Source of the DNA: a virus
Direction: 5' to 3' (one strand)
Virus record (IMG/VR): IMGVR_UViG_3300030101_002179
Coordinates: 1-31,108 of that record
Length of the DNA stretch: 31,108 nt
Under the pieces are notes generated by a model that was given only the letters and a program-made list of their open reading frames with translations, did no database searches and was not told the DNA's origin. The first letter of the stretch is position 1, and each line of letters opens with the position of its first letter. Of this stretch, positions 30,619 to 31,108 are shown one piece after another. A program made the translations under genes and the position numbers.

Positions 30619-31108
30619 TGCCACTAAGACTTAATTTATTTATTGCAGATGAAGCAGGTACATTAACGGAAGTTGAGATGTTCAAAGATGAATCAGTTAC
30701 ACTTATTCAAACATTAAAAAACATAAAAAATGTAGAGAAAGTATTTAGTGATTTTAGTAAAACATTTGCTGTACCTGCAAGTAAAAATAACAACAAATTA
30801 TTTAGACATTATTATAGGTATGATATAGATGGTTTTACATCAAGACAAAAAAAAGAAGCACAATTATATTTAAACCACCAACTATTTAAAAAAGGAAAAG
30901 TAAAACTTGAATCAGTAAAATTATTAGGTAACAAACCACATACCTATAATTTAACATTTTTTGGTGAATCAATAAATTTAAAAGATTTTTTTGGTAAAGA
31001 TTTATTAGGTTCTTTAGGTTATCTAAGTAACTTTAGTTTTGATTATAATGCTACAAATGTAATAGCGGCACTGCAAAATGGTCAAGATTTTACAGTAAAT
31101 GTTAATGG
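30618..31108 (+). CDS. Large tail protein, 5' part of gene wrapping to 1841
   Basis: ATG 30618 overlaps the preceding stop (TAATG). The first 138 codons before the terminal overlap read MPLRLNLFIADEAG at the start and VFSDFSKTFAVPASKNNNK near residues 43-61, a motif I know from large tail proteins of Bacteroidetes phages (KxFSDFSxxFxVPASxxNNK). The frame is open to the end of the window and, through the 77-bp overlap, continues at base 3 for 612 more codons, giving 750 residues in all. Function beyond tail structure is unknown. Confidence 0.82.
   Translation, partial: MPLRLNLFIADEAGTLTEVEMFKDESVTLIQTLKNIKNVEKVFSDFSKTFAVPASKNNNKLFRHYYRYDIDGFTSRQKKEAQLYLNHQLFKKGKVKLESVKLLGNKPHTYNLTFFGESINLKDFFGKDLLGSLGYLSNFSFDYNATNVIAALQNGQDFTVNVN
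31032..31108. repeat. Right copy of 77-bp terminal overlap
   Basis: Identical to 3-79. Removing one copy leaves a closed genome of about 31,031 bases in which the tail gene starting at 30618 is uninterrupted. Confidence 0.93.

Noticed and set aside
1-31108. Search for CRISPR arrays, insertion sequences, integrase and attachment sites
   Set aside because: No spaced repeats of CRISPR type, no transposase or recombinase motifs, and no tRNA fragment were seen.

Overview
The window is one AT-rich, tightly packed tailed-phage genome, and it looks complete. Bases 3-79 recur exactly at 31032-31108, and a large tail gene (start at 30618) reads through this overlap in the same frame to its stop at 1841. 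The sequence is therefore best read as a circularly closed (or circularly permuted) genome of about 31.03 kb. All recognised genes lie on the + strand, often joined by ATGA or TAATG overlaps. Starts are preceded by A/T-rich sequence (such as TTAAAATGG) and not by Shine-Dalgarno sites. Two or three promoters match the Bacteroidetes -7 box TAnnTTTG, and many proteins resemble families I know from phages of Flavobacteriia and other Bacteroidetes. A (probably aquatic) Bacteroidetes host is inferred, not proven. No integrase, repressor, tRNA, CRISPR array or insertion sequence was found.

Layout. 24126-27183 holds a ParB-like protein, a glycosyltransferase of DNA-modification type, and the small and large terminase. 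27211-30618 and the wrap-around gene (30618 to 1841) form the first tail module: a tail-assembly chaperone made with a -1 frameshift, tail terminator, neck protein, a structural protein with an Ig-like repeat, and two tail proteins. 1841-3597 is a small gene and a short tape measure. 3615-9745 is the head module (XkdF-type protease fusion, a large five-repeat structural protein, scaffold, major capsid protein) followed by the probable tail-tube protein. 9746-10314 has no gene but holds two structured RNA candidates, one with its own promoter and terminator. 10315-15195 carries a small beta protein, the portal, a connector and fibre-like or LamG-like proteins. 15195-16778 is lysis (small membrane proteins, M15 endolysin, 3-TM holin). 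16779-16883 carries a 13-bp repeat array, a candidate origin or operator. 16884-24129 is the early/replication region: zinc-finger miniprotein, NinG-like protein, possible split SSB, RecA-fold helicase, ECF-like sigma factor, PD-(D/E)XK-like nuclease, 5'-3' exonuclease, DnaA-domain-IV-like protein, HNH endonuclease and many small unknowns.

How it may work together (inference). A host-type promoter at 17577-17606 would start the early operon, which includes the phage sigma factor. Four structural modules (27211, 3615, 7606, 10315) each start exactly 12 nt after the C of a shared CGTTATAT box, three of them with a CAA 16 nt upstream. This is an arrangement expected for a promoter read by an ECF-type sigma factor, so the phage sigma could switch on late genes, perhaps as nearly leaderless mRNAs. 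No DNA polymerase or primase is recognisable, so replication should depend on host enzymes recruited by the phage helicase and DnaA-like protein.
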